Shown: piece by piece, positions 16,122 through 23,885 of the stretch
How the letters are laid out: the number at the start of each line of letters is the position of its first letter
Numbering within the stretch: position 1 is the first letter of the stretch
Assembly (NCBI GenBank): GCA_964528605.1
Contig: CAZGSV010000042.1
Location: 1-26,409, forward strand
DNA: 26,409 nt
Origin: CAZGSV01 sp964528605
GTDB taxonomy: Bacteria; Armatimonadota; Zipacnadia; CAZGSV01
Reading direction: 5' to 3'
Made by a program: the position numbers and the translations under genes
The notes under the pieces: generated by a model
What the model was told of the DNA's origin: nothing
The model's database searches: none
Seen by the model: only the letters and a program-made list of their open reading frames with translations

Positions 16122-17144
16122 ATGGCCGATTGGGGTGTTGTGTTCGAATGGGACGGGGCGCCCTGCGGCTGCCGCTGCCGGCACTGCTGCCTCAACTCCG
16201 GCGCGCCGGCCTCCGTGCCCTACGAACGCGCCAAGGCCGTCGCGGAGCGCTTCCTAGAGTGGACCCGCGAGGCCGGCGCCGAGCATCTCAAGATGGAGTT
16301 CGGCGCCGGCTTTTCGTACGAGTGCGCTCTGCCCCAACTAGTGGACTACGTCTCCTTCCGCCGCGAGCACCAGATGGCGGGCAGCGATTACTTGCCCCTG
16401 AACGGCCTGCGGGTGAGAGACCAGAACGAGTTGCGGCAAATGCTCAATGCCCTGCGGGAGGCGGGAATCCAGACCGTCAACCTCTCCTTCTACGGCTTCG
16501 GCGAAAACCACGACCGCTTCGCGCGGCGCGAAGGGGACTTCGCTTACTTGCTCCTGCTGGCGGAGGTCGCCGAGAAGTGCGCATTGAACCGCTCGGAGAC
16601 TATCTTCCTGCGCAAGGGGGCGCTCGCCGACCTGCCTCAACTGCTGGATACCATGGACGTGATCCCTGGCCTGGTGCGGCGCGAGGTTTGCCCGTGGGAC
16701 TATCGGGGCCGAGCGGTGAACCTGGAACACGACCGCCCGGAGTTGTCGGACGTCGAGGCCTTGCCCGATTACATCCGCGAGGCCGTCAATCTGAAGCGTT
16801 ACCGTACGGAGGGGTATTGGATTGACGCCATCCTCGCGGGCGTGATCCCGCCGCACAGCGAACGCATCTACTTCATTGCCGTGCGTGACGACAACATCGA
16901 ATACCTGGAGCGCGAGCCTTGGGAGCGGATGCTGCGCGAGATGCGCGCGAAGGACGAAGCGCGCCGTCAGGGTGAGCCCCGCTTGGCCGACCTCGCAAGA
17001 CGGTATGGGGACCCGGGGAACATTAGGCTCTACGCGCTACGCGATCTGGAGTGGAAGTGGTTGGGAGAGTGGTACGCCCAGCGCGACCCGGCCGCCGCGG
17101 AGGAGGTCTTCGACCCCGCGCGTTCGCACGTGGTGCTGCGGTAG
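16122..17144 (+). CDS. Radical SAM domain protein of unknown substrate
   Basis: The 340-residue product has the CxxxCxxC iron-sulfur motif near its N-terminus (C15, C19, C22 in PCGCRCRHCC, with extra cysteines at 17 and 23). It then has features of a radical SAM barrel: LKMEFGAGFSYE, NGLRVRDQNELRQMLNAL, GIQTVNLSFYGFGENHDRF and a late strand at VIPGLVRREVCPWDY. The enzyme should cleave S-adenosylmethionine to start a radical reaction. No SPASM cysteine cluster is evident in the C-terminal part, and no precursor peptide or obvious partner enzyme lies next to it, so substrate and pathway are unknown. GGGAG lies 9 bases before the ATG. The next gene starts 143 bases downstream. Confidence 0.82.
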   Translation: MADWGVVFEWDGAPCGCRCRHCCLNSGAPASVPYERAKAVAERFLEWTREAGAEHLKMEFGAGFSYECALPQLVDYVSFRREHQMAGSDYLPLNGLRVRDQNELRQMLNALREAGIQTVNLSFYGFGENHDRFARREGDFAYLLLLAEVAEKCALNRSETIFLRKGALADLPQLLDTMDVIPGLVRREVCPWDYRGRAVNLEHDRPELSDVEALPDYIREAVNLKRYRTEGYWIDAILAGVIPPHSERIYFIAVRDDNIEYLEREPWERMLREMRAKDEARRQGEPRLADLARRYGDPGNIRLYALRDLEWKWLGEWYAQRDPAAAEEVFDPARSHVVLR

Positions 17145-17223
17145 AGGCGGGCGGCCTCCGGGCACCGACGGGGTACCTCGTGGCGCCTCGGAGGTATTGG
17201 CGCCAGGGGCGGCTGCGCGGTGG

Positions 17224-17240
17224 CTGGGCTGGTAGCCCAG
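17224..17240. repeat. Short perfect hairpin upstream of the GDPD gene
   Basis: CTGGGCT, loop GGT, AGCCCAG. The following sequence is not T-rich, so terminator activity for the radical SAM gene is not shown. TGGTAAACT directly after it (17245-17253) has the form of an extended -10 for the next gene. Confidence 0.35.
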
Positions 17241-17287
17241 GCGGTGGTAAACTGCGCCGATATCGGCCGTCGTCGGGAGGGAAGGGA

Positions 17288-18037
17288 ATGGACTTTTGGG
17301 AGGGTTTGAGCCGTTCGGGGCATCGCGTACGCGTGATCGCGCACCGCGGCGCGAACAAGTGGGCGCCGGAGAACACCGCGCCCGCTTTCGAGAAGGCCAT
17401 CGAGATAGCCCTCGACTTCGTCGAGATTGATTTGCGCCAGACGCGCGACGGCGTGCTCATCAGTTTCCACGACCACGACGTCAGCGGGAAGACGAACGGG
17501 CGCGGCAACATCTGGGACCTGACGTGGGAGCAGGTCTCGCGCCTTGACGCGGGGTCGTGGTTCTCGCCGGAGTTCGCGGGGACGCGCCTGCTCACCTTGG
17601 ACGAGATCTTCGCCCTCTGTGCGCATCGCGTCGGCGTGTACATAGACTGGAAAGCGGGACCGGCGGAGAAAGTCGTGGCGCTCATCGAGAAGCACGGCGT
17701 GGAGACAGAGGTGCTGGTGCACACCGATCTGGCGACCTCGAGGCAAGTGCAGGCGCTCAACGCCAAGGTGGTGCTGATGCCGGCAGGGAGGTCGCTGGAG
17801 GGGCTTCGCACGGTCGGGGAGGCGCTGCGGCCGCCGGTGATAGAGGTGCGCGGCGAGGTGTTCTCGGACGAGATGCTGGCGGAGGCGGCGCGCTACGGGA
17901 TGAGGTGCACGACCAGCCTCACGGGCACGTGCGACACCGAGGACATGATGCGGCGGGTGATTCGCGCGGGGGTGGTGGCAATCGAGACCGATCATCCGGA
18001 TGTGCTGCTTCGCGTTCTAGACGAGGAGGGGGCGTAG
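17288..18037 (+). CDS. Glycerophosphodiester phosphodiesterase family protein
   Basis: The 249-residue protein has the GDPD TIM-barrel motifs: VIAHRGANKWAPENT (H19, R20, E28), FVEIDLRQTRDGVLISFHDHD (E46, D48, H61) and the C-terminal VVAIETDHPDVL. The family hydrolyses glycerophosphodiesters to glycerol 3-phosphate and an alcohol. The strand that usually carries E-x-K reads YIDWKAG (D120, K122), a conservative change. No signal peptide is seen, so a cytoplasmic enzyme is expected. GGGAGG lies 7 bases before the ATG at 17288; earlier in-frame starts have no such site and overlap the preceding gene. The DUF4091 gene begins 4 bases after its stop, so the two form an operon. Confidence 0.9.
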   Translation: MDFWEGLSRSGHRVRVIAHRGANKWAPENTAPAFEKAIEIALDFVEIDLRQTRDGVLISFHDHDVSGKTNGRGNIWDLTWEQVSRLDAGSWFSPEFAGTRLLTLDEIFALCAHRVGVYIDWKAGPAEKVVALIEKHGVETEVLVHTDLATSRQVQALNAKVVLMPAGRSLEGLRTVGEALRPPVIEVRGEVFSDEMLAEAARYGMRCTTSLTGTCDTEDMMRRVIRAGVVAIETDHPDVLLRVLDEEGA

Positions 18038-18041
18038 GCGG

Positions 18042-19985
18042 ATGGCGGCGATGGAGGCGAGAGAGTGCTGGGTGTGCTGCACTGGGGGAGTGTGGGTGGC
18101 GGCCACGGCGGTCGCGGTTCTGTTGAGCGTTCTGGCCGGTGGCGGCTGGGCTCAGGGGGCACGAGCGACGCTCGACTACGCCGTCTTCCCCACGGAGGCC
18201 AAGCGTGTGTTGGCGCCCGAACAGCACGCCTTCTACTTCGCCTGGCTGGCGACGCTTGCGGAGAAGATCGCGGGAAACACGACCTCCGAGGACGTGCGGG
18301 ATGGCGCGCAGCAACTGGCCGTGCGGTTGCGCGCCGCCGGCCCGGAGGAGGATCCCGGTGACGGCGAGAGGGCGTTGCTGGACCTGAACAGCCAGGCCGC
18401 GCAGGAGTCTTTCGCGGGATGCCGGCTGATCGCCTGGGAGGTCAGCCCGTGGGGCGCGGTGACGCCCGTGGACCTGCCGCCGCCGTTCCTGCCGTTCGGA
18501 GCGATATCGGCCGAGATGGCGGCGAACGAGTATGAATCGGCGGCCTTGATGGTGGCGAACGTGAGCGGCGAGCAGGCCAAGGTGAGGGTGACGATCGCGC
18601 CCGACGCGCCGCCGGACGCAGCGGCCTTCGGCAAGGACCATGTGACCGTGCGGCGCGCGCTGTGGACGATGGCTCGGGACGGCAAGGTAGGGGCGGACGC
18701 GCTGCCTCTGGTGGGGGAGGAGGGGATCGGGCTAAGGCCCGGAGAGGCAGCCGAGTTGTGGCTAACCTTTCAGTCACGCGGCCTGGCGGCCGGGATGTAC
18801 CGCGGGCTGGTGCAACTGAGCGTGGGCGAGGAGACGGTGATGGTGGTGCCGGTTGCGGTGAAGGTGTGGGCGTTCGCGCTGCCGGAGGAAATGCCGCTGT
18901 CGGTCTACAACTGGGCCTACGTCACCGTGTTTCCGCTGCTGTCGGCGCACCAGGAGGAGGCGCTCGCCGACCTGAAGGCGCACTACACCAACACCTTCGT
19001 GCTGACCTCGCGCGAGATGCCGGAGGCGGAGTTCGATGCCCAGGGGAAACTCGTGGGCCAGATTGACTTCCGCGAGCACGACCGCGTGCTCGAGGCACAC
19101 TCGTGGGCGCGGGAGGTGTCGTGGTTCTGGGGCTTCGTGGACTCAGAGAGCCCGGACGGCGGGAGGTTCGGCGCGGAGTGGATGAGCGAGACGTGGAAGA
19201 AAGCGTTCACGAGGTACCTAGAGGCATGGGTGGCGCACCTGCAGGAACTGGGCTACGGCTACGACCGCCTTTTCTTCTATCCGTTCGATGAGACGGTGTG
19301 CCCGCGCTTTGCGGAACTGGCGGCGCTCATCAAGGGCATTGACCCTTCCATCCGGGTGTTCGCCGATCCCACGGGAGGTGCGAAGCGCAAGGAACTGGAG
19401 GCCATCGCGCCCTACATTGACGTGTGGTGTCCGCATCTGGAGAGTTTCGTCGAGGAGCGGGCAGACGACCTCCAATACTTGCGCGGCGGAGGGGGGAGGA
19501 TGTGGACCTATTCTTGCTCGGGCCCGGCCAAGGGGCTGGAGCCGTATGACTACTACCGGCTGAAGGCTTGGCGCGCCTGGCAGCAGAACCTTGCGGGCAT
19601 TGGCTTCTGGGCCTACGGGGATGCCGGGTGGAGTGGGGACAATGCCTGGGACGACTTTGATGGGGGCCACTGTGATTACGCGGCGGTGTACGACGCGGAG
19701 CACGCGCCGCCGGAGGCGCCGCGGAGCGAGTGGCTGATCCCGAGCAAGCGATGGGAGGCCTGGCGTGAGGGCATAGAGGACTACGCTTATCTGCACCTGC
19801 TGCAGCGGCGGCTGGCGGCGTGCGCGCGGGCAGGGATCGCGCGCGAGGCGTTGGCGGCCCATTACCGGGAGTTGGAGCGGGCGGCCGGAGAGGTGCTGGC
19901 GAGCAAAGAGGATCCTCGGGTGCTGTCCCTGACGCGGGGGAAGTTGGGCAGGTGCATTGAGTCGCTGCCGAAGATAGGGGAGTGA
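18042..19985 (+). CDS. Exported DUF4091 (glycoside-hydrolase-like) protein
   Basis: The 647-residue protein has an N-terminal secretion signal (VAATAVAVLLSVLAGGGWAQG, possible cleavage after AQG). A beta-sandwich region with NEYESAALMVANVSGEQ (about 165-185) follows, and then a barrel with LFFYPFDE (D416, E417), IDVWCPHLESF and IGFWAYGDAGWSG. The C-terminal SKRWEAWREGIEDYAYLHLL is the signature of the DUF4091 domain found in many large uncharacterised glycosidase-like proteins. Catalysis on sugars is likely; the specific substrate cannot be read from the sequence. GAGGAGG at 18023-18029 lies a little far from the ATG at 18042; a second ATG lies at 18051. It sits 4 bases after the GDPD gene and is probably translated from the same message. 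Confidence 0.85.
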   Translation: MAAMEARECWVCCTGGVWVAATAVAVLLSVLAGGGWAQGARATLDYAVFPTEAKRVLAPEQHAFYFAWLATLAEKIAGNTTSEDVRDGAQQLAVRLRAAGPEEDPGDGERALLDLNSQAAQESFAGCRLIAWEVSPWGAVTPVDLPPPFLPFGAISAEMAANEYESAALMVANVSGEQAKVRVTIAPDAPPDAAAFGKDHVTVRRALWTMARDGKVGADALPLVGEEGIGLRPGEAAELWLTFQSRGLAAGMYRGLVQLSVGEETVMVVPVAVKVWAFALPEEMPLSVYNWAYVTVFPLLSAHQEEALADLKAHYTNTFVLTSREMPEAEFDAQGKLVGQIDFREHDRVLEAHSWAREVSWFWGFVDSESPDGGRFGAEWMSETWKKAFTRYLEAWVAHLQELGYGYDRLFFYPFDETVCPRFAELAALIKGIDPSIRVFADPTGGAKRKELEAIAPYIDVWCPHLESFVEERADDLQYLRGGGGRMWTYSCSGPAKGLEPYDYYRLKAWRAWQQNLAGIGFWAYGDAGWSGDNAWDDFDGGHCDYAAVYDAEHAPPEAPRSEWLIPSKRWEAWREGIEDYAYLHLLQRRLAACARAGIAREALAAHYRELERAAGEVLASKEDPRVLSLTRGKLGRCIESLPKIGE

Positions 19986-20007
19986 GGGCGGAGGGGGGCG
20001 CGTGATC

Positions 20008-20113
20008 GGGGAGATGGGGAAATGGGGACAGCAACCATTTTCCGCAGTCGTGTAAGCGGCGCGTCATTCGGAGGGAAAACGGTTACCGTCCCCATTTCCC
20101 GCCCCATTCTCCC
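20008..20113. repeat. Long inverted repeat, MITE-like
   Basis: Arms at 20008-20043 and about 20071-20113 are imperfect reverse complements sharing AAATGGGGAC and GGTTACC-type cores, around a loop of about 27 bases. It fills most of the 187-base gap before the DUF1537 gene. No gene lies inside. It differs in sequence from the GTAG-headed REPs elsewhere in the window. Confidence 0.7.
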
Positions 20114-20172
20114 GCCTTGCCTATGGGCGAGGTGGGGCCTAGATTAGTGGCATTCGCGACACGATTGGCCGA

Positions 20173-21333
20173 ATGCGATTGGCCACCCCCAAGATCGCCA
20201 TCATTGCCGATGATCTGACCGGCGCGTGCGACAGCGCAGCCCAGTTTGCCCGTCCCGAGGTTCGCCCGTTCGTCTGCATGGGCGTGCCCACCCTCGAGCG
20301 CGTTACCTTGGCCAGCAGGGCAGCCATAGCCGCGTTCGACATCGCCAGCCGCCATGAGGCCCCGGAGGAGGCGGCTCGGAGAGCGGGGGAGGCTTGCCGG
20401 CTCGTTCGGCTGCTGGGCTTTCAGATCGTCTTCAAGAAGATTGACTCGACGATGCGAGGGAACGTGGGGGCGGAGAGCATCGCGGCGGCCGAGGCGCTGG
20501 AAGCGAGAGGGGCACTGCTGTGTCCGGCGTTCCCCAGGCAAGGACGGGTCGTCAGAGGCGGAACGTTATTCGTCCGCGATAGGCCGGTGGATGAGGCCTT
20601 GGCGGCCGATGCCGTTGCGCAGCCGGCCCCCGACCCGGACCTGCGAGCCGCGTTGTCGCGGGCGCTTGGCACCGAGGTCGGCTTGGTCACTCTCGAGGCG
20701 GTGCGGCGCGGACCGGACACCGTCTCTGATGCGCTTGGCGAGTTCGAGGCCGAGGGTGTCCGGCTTTGCGCGGCCGACGCCGAAACCGACGAGGATCTGC
20801 GGACGTTGGCCGACGTCCTGTTGGCTCCGGAGACGAACTGGCTGCCTGCGGGCTCAGCCGGCCTCGCGCGGGCAATCGCGATCCGCCTCTTGGGAGACGA
20901 GCAGCCGCTCACGGTCACGTTGTCCAGGCCCGGCACCATAATGGTGGTGTCAGGAAGCCTGGCGGACCTGACGCGGCGCCAGATCGCGGCGGCGGTGAAG
21001 GCCGGAGAGGTCTCGCGAGTAGCGATGGCGGCGCGGACGACGCGTGCGGGAGTCGAGTTCCTGCGTGAGCGCGGCGTCCCCCTGGCGGGGCTCTTTGTCA
21101 TTGGCGGGGAGACGGCCAGGTGCTTGCTGAGTGACCTGGGGGTCTGGTCGGCGTGGGTTCTGGGCGAGATGCTGCCCGGCGTGCCGGTTCTCAGCGTTGC
21201 CGAAGGCCCGTACGCCGGAATGACAATTGTCACCAAAGGTGGCAACATGGGGGATGATGAGACCTTGGTCGAGTGTCTGAGGCGGTTGCGCGAACTAGCC
21301 ACGGGGGGATCCACAGGTGCCAGCGAAGACTGA
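20173..21333 (+). CDS. Four-carbon acid sugar kinase (DUF1537 family)
   Basis: The 386-residue protein starts MRLATPKIAIIADDLTGACD, the family signature of DUF1537 kinases (DtnK, OtnK, LtnD-pathway kinases). It continues with FKKIDSTMRGNVG, the substrate-binding motif, and ends with the nucleotide-binding C-terminal domain (VSGSLADLTRRQI, GLFVIGGETA, MTIVTKGGNMGDDETL). Members phosphorylate D-threonate, L-threonate or D-erythronate. The gene overlaps a PdxA-type gene by 17 bases; this pairing is known for D-threonate/D-erythronate breakdown to dihydroxyacetone phosphate. No ribosome site is visible before the ATG at 20173, which sits between two copies of CGATTGGCC (20162-20170 and 20176-20184). 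Translation may be leaderless or start weakly. Confidence 0.92.
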   Translation: MRLATPKIAIIADDLTGACDSAAQFARPEVRPFVCMGVPTLERVTLASRAAIAAFDIASRHEAPEEAARRAGEACRLVRLLGFQIVFKKIDSTMRGNVGAESIAAAEALEARGALLCPAFPRQGRVVRGGTLFVRDRPVDEALAADAVAQPAPDPDLRAALSRALGTEVGLVTLEAVRRGPDTVSDALGEFEAEGVRLCAADAETDEDLRTLADVLLAPETNWLPAGSAGLARAIAIRLLGDEQPLTVTLSRPGTIMVVSGSLADLTRRQIAAAVKAGEVSRVAMAARTTRAGVEFLRERGVPLAGLFVIGGETARCLLSDLGVWSAWVLGEMLPGVPVLSVAEGPYAGMTIVTKGGNMGDDETLVECLRRLRELATGGSTGASED

Positions 21334-22348
21334 CAAACCTATTGTGGCCATCACCATGGGCGATCCTGCGGGGGTGGGGCCGGAGATAGTGATACGCGCC
21401 CTGCAAGAGGAGCGCATATGGGAGGTCTGCCATCCGCTGGTGGTGGGATCCAAGGACGTTCTCGATGCGGCGGTGGCTGAGTTCGGGGGTGCGCCCGTGC
21501 GGCCGGTGAAGGACCCAGGGGCAGCGCGCGAGGTGGAAGAGGCGATTCCCTTGTGGGACACCGGGCCGGTTCCGCCACCGGGGTTCGTGCGCGGCCGTCC
21601 CAGCCCTCAGACGGGCGAGGCCGCCTGGAACGTGATTCAGGAGACCGCGCGGTTGGTGGTAGAGAAGCAGGTGGCGGCGATGGCGACCGCCCCGGTCTCC
21701 AAGGAAGCCATCGAGAGCGCGGGCATTCCCTTCACCGGGCACACGGACGCGCTGGCCAAGATCACGGGCGGCGACGCGGTGATGTTTCTCGAGTGCGGGC
21801 CGCTGCGGGTGGCGCACGTGACGGCGCACGTGAGCCTGAGGCGCGCGTGCGACCTGGTGACCAAGGAGAGAGTGGAGAAGGTCGTGCGGGTGACCCTGGC
21901 CGCGCTTCGCGACATGGGCGTAACCAAGCCGAGGGTGGGAGTGGCCGGCCTCAACCCGCACGCGGGAGAGCACGGGCTTTTCGGCACGGAGGAGGCGGAG
22001 ATTATCGCGCCGGTGATTGAGGCCCTGCGGGCCGAGGGCCACGGGGTTGAGGGGCCCATCTCGCCGGACATAGTCTTCGCGCTCATGCGCGCCGGGCGGT
22101 ACGACGCGGTGGTGGCGATGTATCACGACCAGGGCCACATCCCGCTCAAGACGATCAGTTTCCACCTGGGTCCGGAGCGGCACTTGGCGGGGGTAAATGT
22201 GACGTTGGGGTTGCCCATCGTGCGGACGTCGGTTGACCACGGCACGGCGTTCGACATTGCCTGGCAAGGGAAGGCCGACCCGCAGAGTATGATCGAGGCG
22301 ATCTTTCTGGCGGCGCGGATGGCCACGGCCCGGCGGCAGAAGGGGTGA
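21317..22348 (+). CDS. pdxA2: PdxA-family dehydrogenase, probably 4-phospho-D-threonate/erythronate type (PdxA2)
   Basis: The 343-residue protein has the PdxA hallmarks: ITMGDPAGVGPE, TGHTDALA (H142, substrate side), and three metal histidines expected in HVTAHVSLRRA (H171), NPHAGEHGLFG (H215) and MYHDQGHIPLK (H270). It ends with GVNVTLGLPIVRTSVDHGTA. PdxA oxidises 4-phosphohydroxythreonine in vitamin B6 synthesis; PdxA2 relatives oxidise and decarboxylate 4-phospho-threonate or -erythronate to dihydroxyacetone phosphate. The YHDQGHI form and the overlap with a DUF1537 kinase gene favour PdxA2; a B6 role is not excluded. The GTG at 21317 is 8 bases after a G-rich ribosome site (21303-21308) and lies inside the kinase gene, which indicates coupled translation. 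Confidence 0.9.
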   Translation: MPAKTDKPIVAITMGDPAGVGPEIVIRALQEERIWEVCHPLVVGSKDVLDAAVAEFGGAPVRPVKDPGAAREVEEAIPLWDTGPVPPPGFVRGRPSPQTGEAAWNVIQETARLVVEKQVAAMATAPVSKEAIESAGIPFTGHTDALAKITGGDAVMFLECGPLRVAHVTAHVSLRRACDLVTKERVEKVVRVTLAALRDMGVTKPRVGVAGLNPHAGEHGLFGTEEAEIIAPVIEALRAEGHGVEGPISPDIVFALMRAGRYDAVVAMYHDQGHIPLKTISFHLGPERHLAGVNVTLGLPIVRTSVDHGTAFDIAWQGKADPQSMIEAIFLAARMATARRQKG

Positions 22349-22362
22349 GAGGCGCATGGTTC

Positions 22363-22403
22363 GTCGGGCACGGCCGCCGGGCCGTCCCGAAGGGTTTGCG
22401 GGC
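22363..22403. repeat. Degenerate REP remnant downstream of pdxA2
   Basis: GGGCACGGCC, loop GCCG, GGCCGTCCC, then CGAAGGGTTTGCGGGCG. It matches the first hairpin and spacer of the 23886-23948 REPIN with a few changes and has lost its GTAG head. Confidence 0.6.
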
Positions 22404-22423
22404 GCGCCGTGTCGAACTAGAAT
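22396..22423 (+). promoter_or_regulatory. Candidate promoter of the RDD gene, partly within a REP remnant
   Basis: TTGCGG (22396-22401) and TAGAAT (22418-22423) are 16 bases apart. The -35 half is inside the REP-derived sequence. The leader to the ATG at 22511 would be about 80 bases. Confidence 0.4.
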
Positions 22424-22510
22424 GGGGTGCAGCCCCGTTGTGTATGCAGCAGAACTCGCGCGTGTGCGAGAGGCGGTGGGGATCGATCAACCCTAAGAGG
22501 AGGAGTCGGG

Positions 22511-23041
22511 ATGTCTTCGGGTACAGGTTCGGTTCAACCCAGTCAAACAGGTCAGCCGTCACAGCCTCCGACACCGCCCGCTGGTCCTGGGTGGGCGCCG
22601 CCGGCCACAGGCCTACAGAAGGTGGGATTCTGGACGCGGTTCGTGGCCTACCTCGTTGACATGATTGTGGTTGGCATTCCGTGCGGCATCATCATGGGAG
22701 TCGCCGGAGGCGGCATCATGGCCGCGGCTCACATGGGAGCGCCTTCGGGCGCGGCAGCGGGCGGCTTCGGCATTGCTCAGGTCTTGCTGCTCGTCATCTC
22801 GCTGGCGTACTCCATCGGGCTCATAGGGTGGAAAGGGCAGACGGTGGGGATGATGGCGCTACGCATCAAGGTGGTGCTCACCACCGGCCAGCCGGTGGAC
22901 TACGGTCGAGCGGCGCTGCGGTGGGTGGGCAGCATCATCTCCGGGATGGTGTTGTGCCTGGGGTACCTGTGGATTGCGTGGGACCCGGACAAGCAGGCCT
23001 GGCACGACAAGATCGCCGGGACGTATGTGGTGAGGGTCTAG
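22511..23041 (+). CDS. RDD family membrane protein
   Basis: The 176-residue protein has a Pro/Gln/Ser-rich N-terminal tail (residues 1-35), then the RDD domain: GFWTRFVAYLVDMIVVGIP with the R-x3-A-x3-D pattern, a Gly/Ala-rich first membrane segment, LLLVISLAYSIGLIGW as the second, and QTVGMMALRIKVVLTTG. A third segment (IISGMVLCLGYLWIAW) leads to WHDKIAGTYVVRV, the usual RDD ending. The role of RDD proteins is mostly unknown; some affect ion transport or stress. AAGAGGAGGAG ends 6 bases before the ATG at 22511, a strong site that rules out earlier starts. It stands as a single gene between REP sequences on both sides. Confidence 0.92.
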   Translation: MSSGTGSVQPSQTGQPSQPPTPPAGPGWAPPATGLQKVGFWTRFVAYLVDMIVVGIPCGIIMGVAGGGIMAAAHMGAPSGAAAGGFGIAQVLLLVISLAYSIGLIGWKGQTVGMMALRIKVVLTTGQPVDYGRAALRWVGSIISGMVLCLGYLWIAWDPDKQAWHDKIAGTYVVRV

Positions 23042-23060
23042 CGGACCTGAGCGCGCGGTC

Positions 23061-23225
23061 GTAGGGGACGGCCGCCGGGCCGTCCCGCGCATGCTTCGGG
23101 CGGGCCGTCCCGAAAGACTTGCGGGCGAGGCAGGCGCCTCGCTCCTACGCATAGTGTGCAGGTGTCCAAGGGGGCAGCAGGCGGGCCCTCCTACGGCGGG
23201 TAGAGCAGGCGCCTCGCCCCTACGC
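23061..23225. repeat. Array of REP hairpins and REP fragments upstream of RAYT 2
   Basis: The gap of 313 bases between the RDD gene and RAYT 2 (23042-23354) is filled mainly by this array. In order: GTAG-headed hairpin GGGACGGCC/GGCCGTCCC (23061-23086); a half hairpin ending GGCCGTCCC plus the spacer CGAAAGACTTGCGG (23098-23124); GCGAGGC/GCCTCGC followed by CTAC (23125-23148); and CTAC-ended fragments near 23183-23194 and 23206-23223. No gene is seen within it. Confidence 0.75.
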
Positions 23226-23354
23226 ATCATGCGCGCAGGCTAGGGGTCACCCCGGCGTGGAGCGTTCGGCGCTGCTGCCCCAAAGGCGGCGTGCAGGGGA
23301 AGGGGAGCGGTGCGTTTACCGTTGTCGCGGCGAGCGCTATCCTGTAAGGCAGGA

Positions 23355-23837
23355 ATGGATGAGCGACCTTACCCGAGGCGCAAACGGCTGCGCCTCGAAG
23401 GGTTCGACTACGCAGCGCCCGGATCCGCCTACGCAGTCACAATCTGTGCCCATCCGCGGGCCCGATCATTGAGCTCGGAGATGCCCGCAGGCCTGATAGT
23501 CGCCGAGTTGCGGCGTTGGAGTGCACTCCATGTGGCTCGCGTGCACTGCTACTGCATCATGCCGGACCACCTGCACGTCGTGGTCTCGATCCGCGAGGAG
23601 GGGCCAGGCCTACCTTCTCTGGTGCGTCGTTTGAAGACCTGGGTGTCAAGGCGTTTGCACGAGCACGGAGTACCAGGACCCCTGTGGCAGCGGTCCTGTT
23701 ATGACCACGTTGTGCGATGCGACGAGGACCTACAGCGGGTATGCGAGTATGTGACGGGGAATCCGTCAAGGAGAGGGCTTGTCGAGACGCCGGACGCGTG
23801 GCCGTACTCGGGGACGCTCGACCCGCCCGAAGCGTGA
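23355..23837 (+). CDS. REP-associated tyrosine transposase (Y1/IS200-like), RAYT 2
   Basis: The 160-residue protein is a second RAYT, distinct from RAYT 1. The N-terminal MDERPYPRRKRLRLEGFDYA is typical of this subgroup. The HUH motif is in YCIMPDHLHVVVSI, WQRSCYDHVVR follows, and the catalytic tyrosine is expected in CEYVTGNPSRRGLV. The frame is intact and ends with WPYSGTL, as usual for the family. It is slightly short in the region before the HUH motif, where many relatives have a longer strand-turn-strand. REP hairpins lie on both sides: the array at 23061-23225 and the full REPIN starting 49 bases after the stop. The ATG at 23355 directly follows a small hairpin TCCTG-TAAGG-CAGGA (23340-23354), which holds the AAGG ribosome-site-like bases in its loop. 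Confidence 0.9.
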   Translation: MDERPYPRRKRLRLEGFDYAAPGSAYAVTICAHPRARSLSSEMPAGLIVAELRRWSALHVARVHCYCIMPDHLHVVVSIREEGPGLPSLVRRLKTWVSRRLHEHGVPGPLWQRSCYDHVVRCDEDLQRVCEYVTGNPSRRGLVETPDAWPYSGTLDPPEA

Positions 23838-23885
23838 CAGGGACGCGGGTTGGCCGCCGGGCCGGAGTAACTCCAGCGCGCCGTC

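Noticed and set aside
21230..22357. Minus-strand open frame of 375 codons
   Set aside because: Antisense to pdxA2 with no recognisable motif; GC-rich shadow.
23061..23225. CRISPR array
   Set aside because: The repeats are palindromic, irregularly spaced and variable, without unique spacers of constant length; no cas gene is near.
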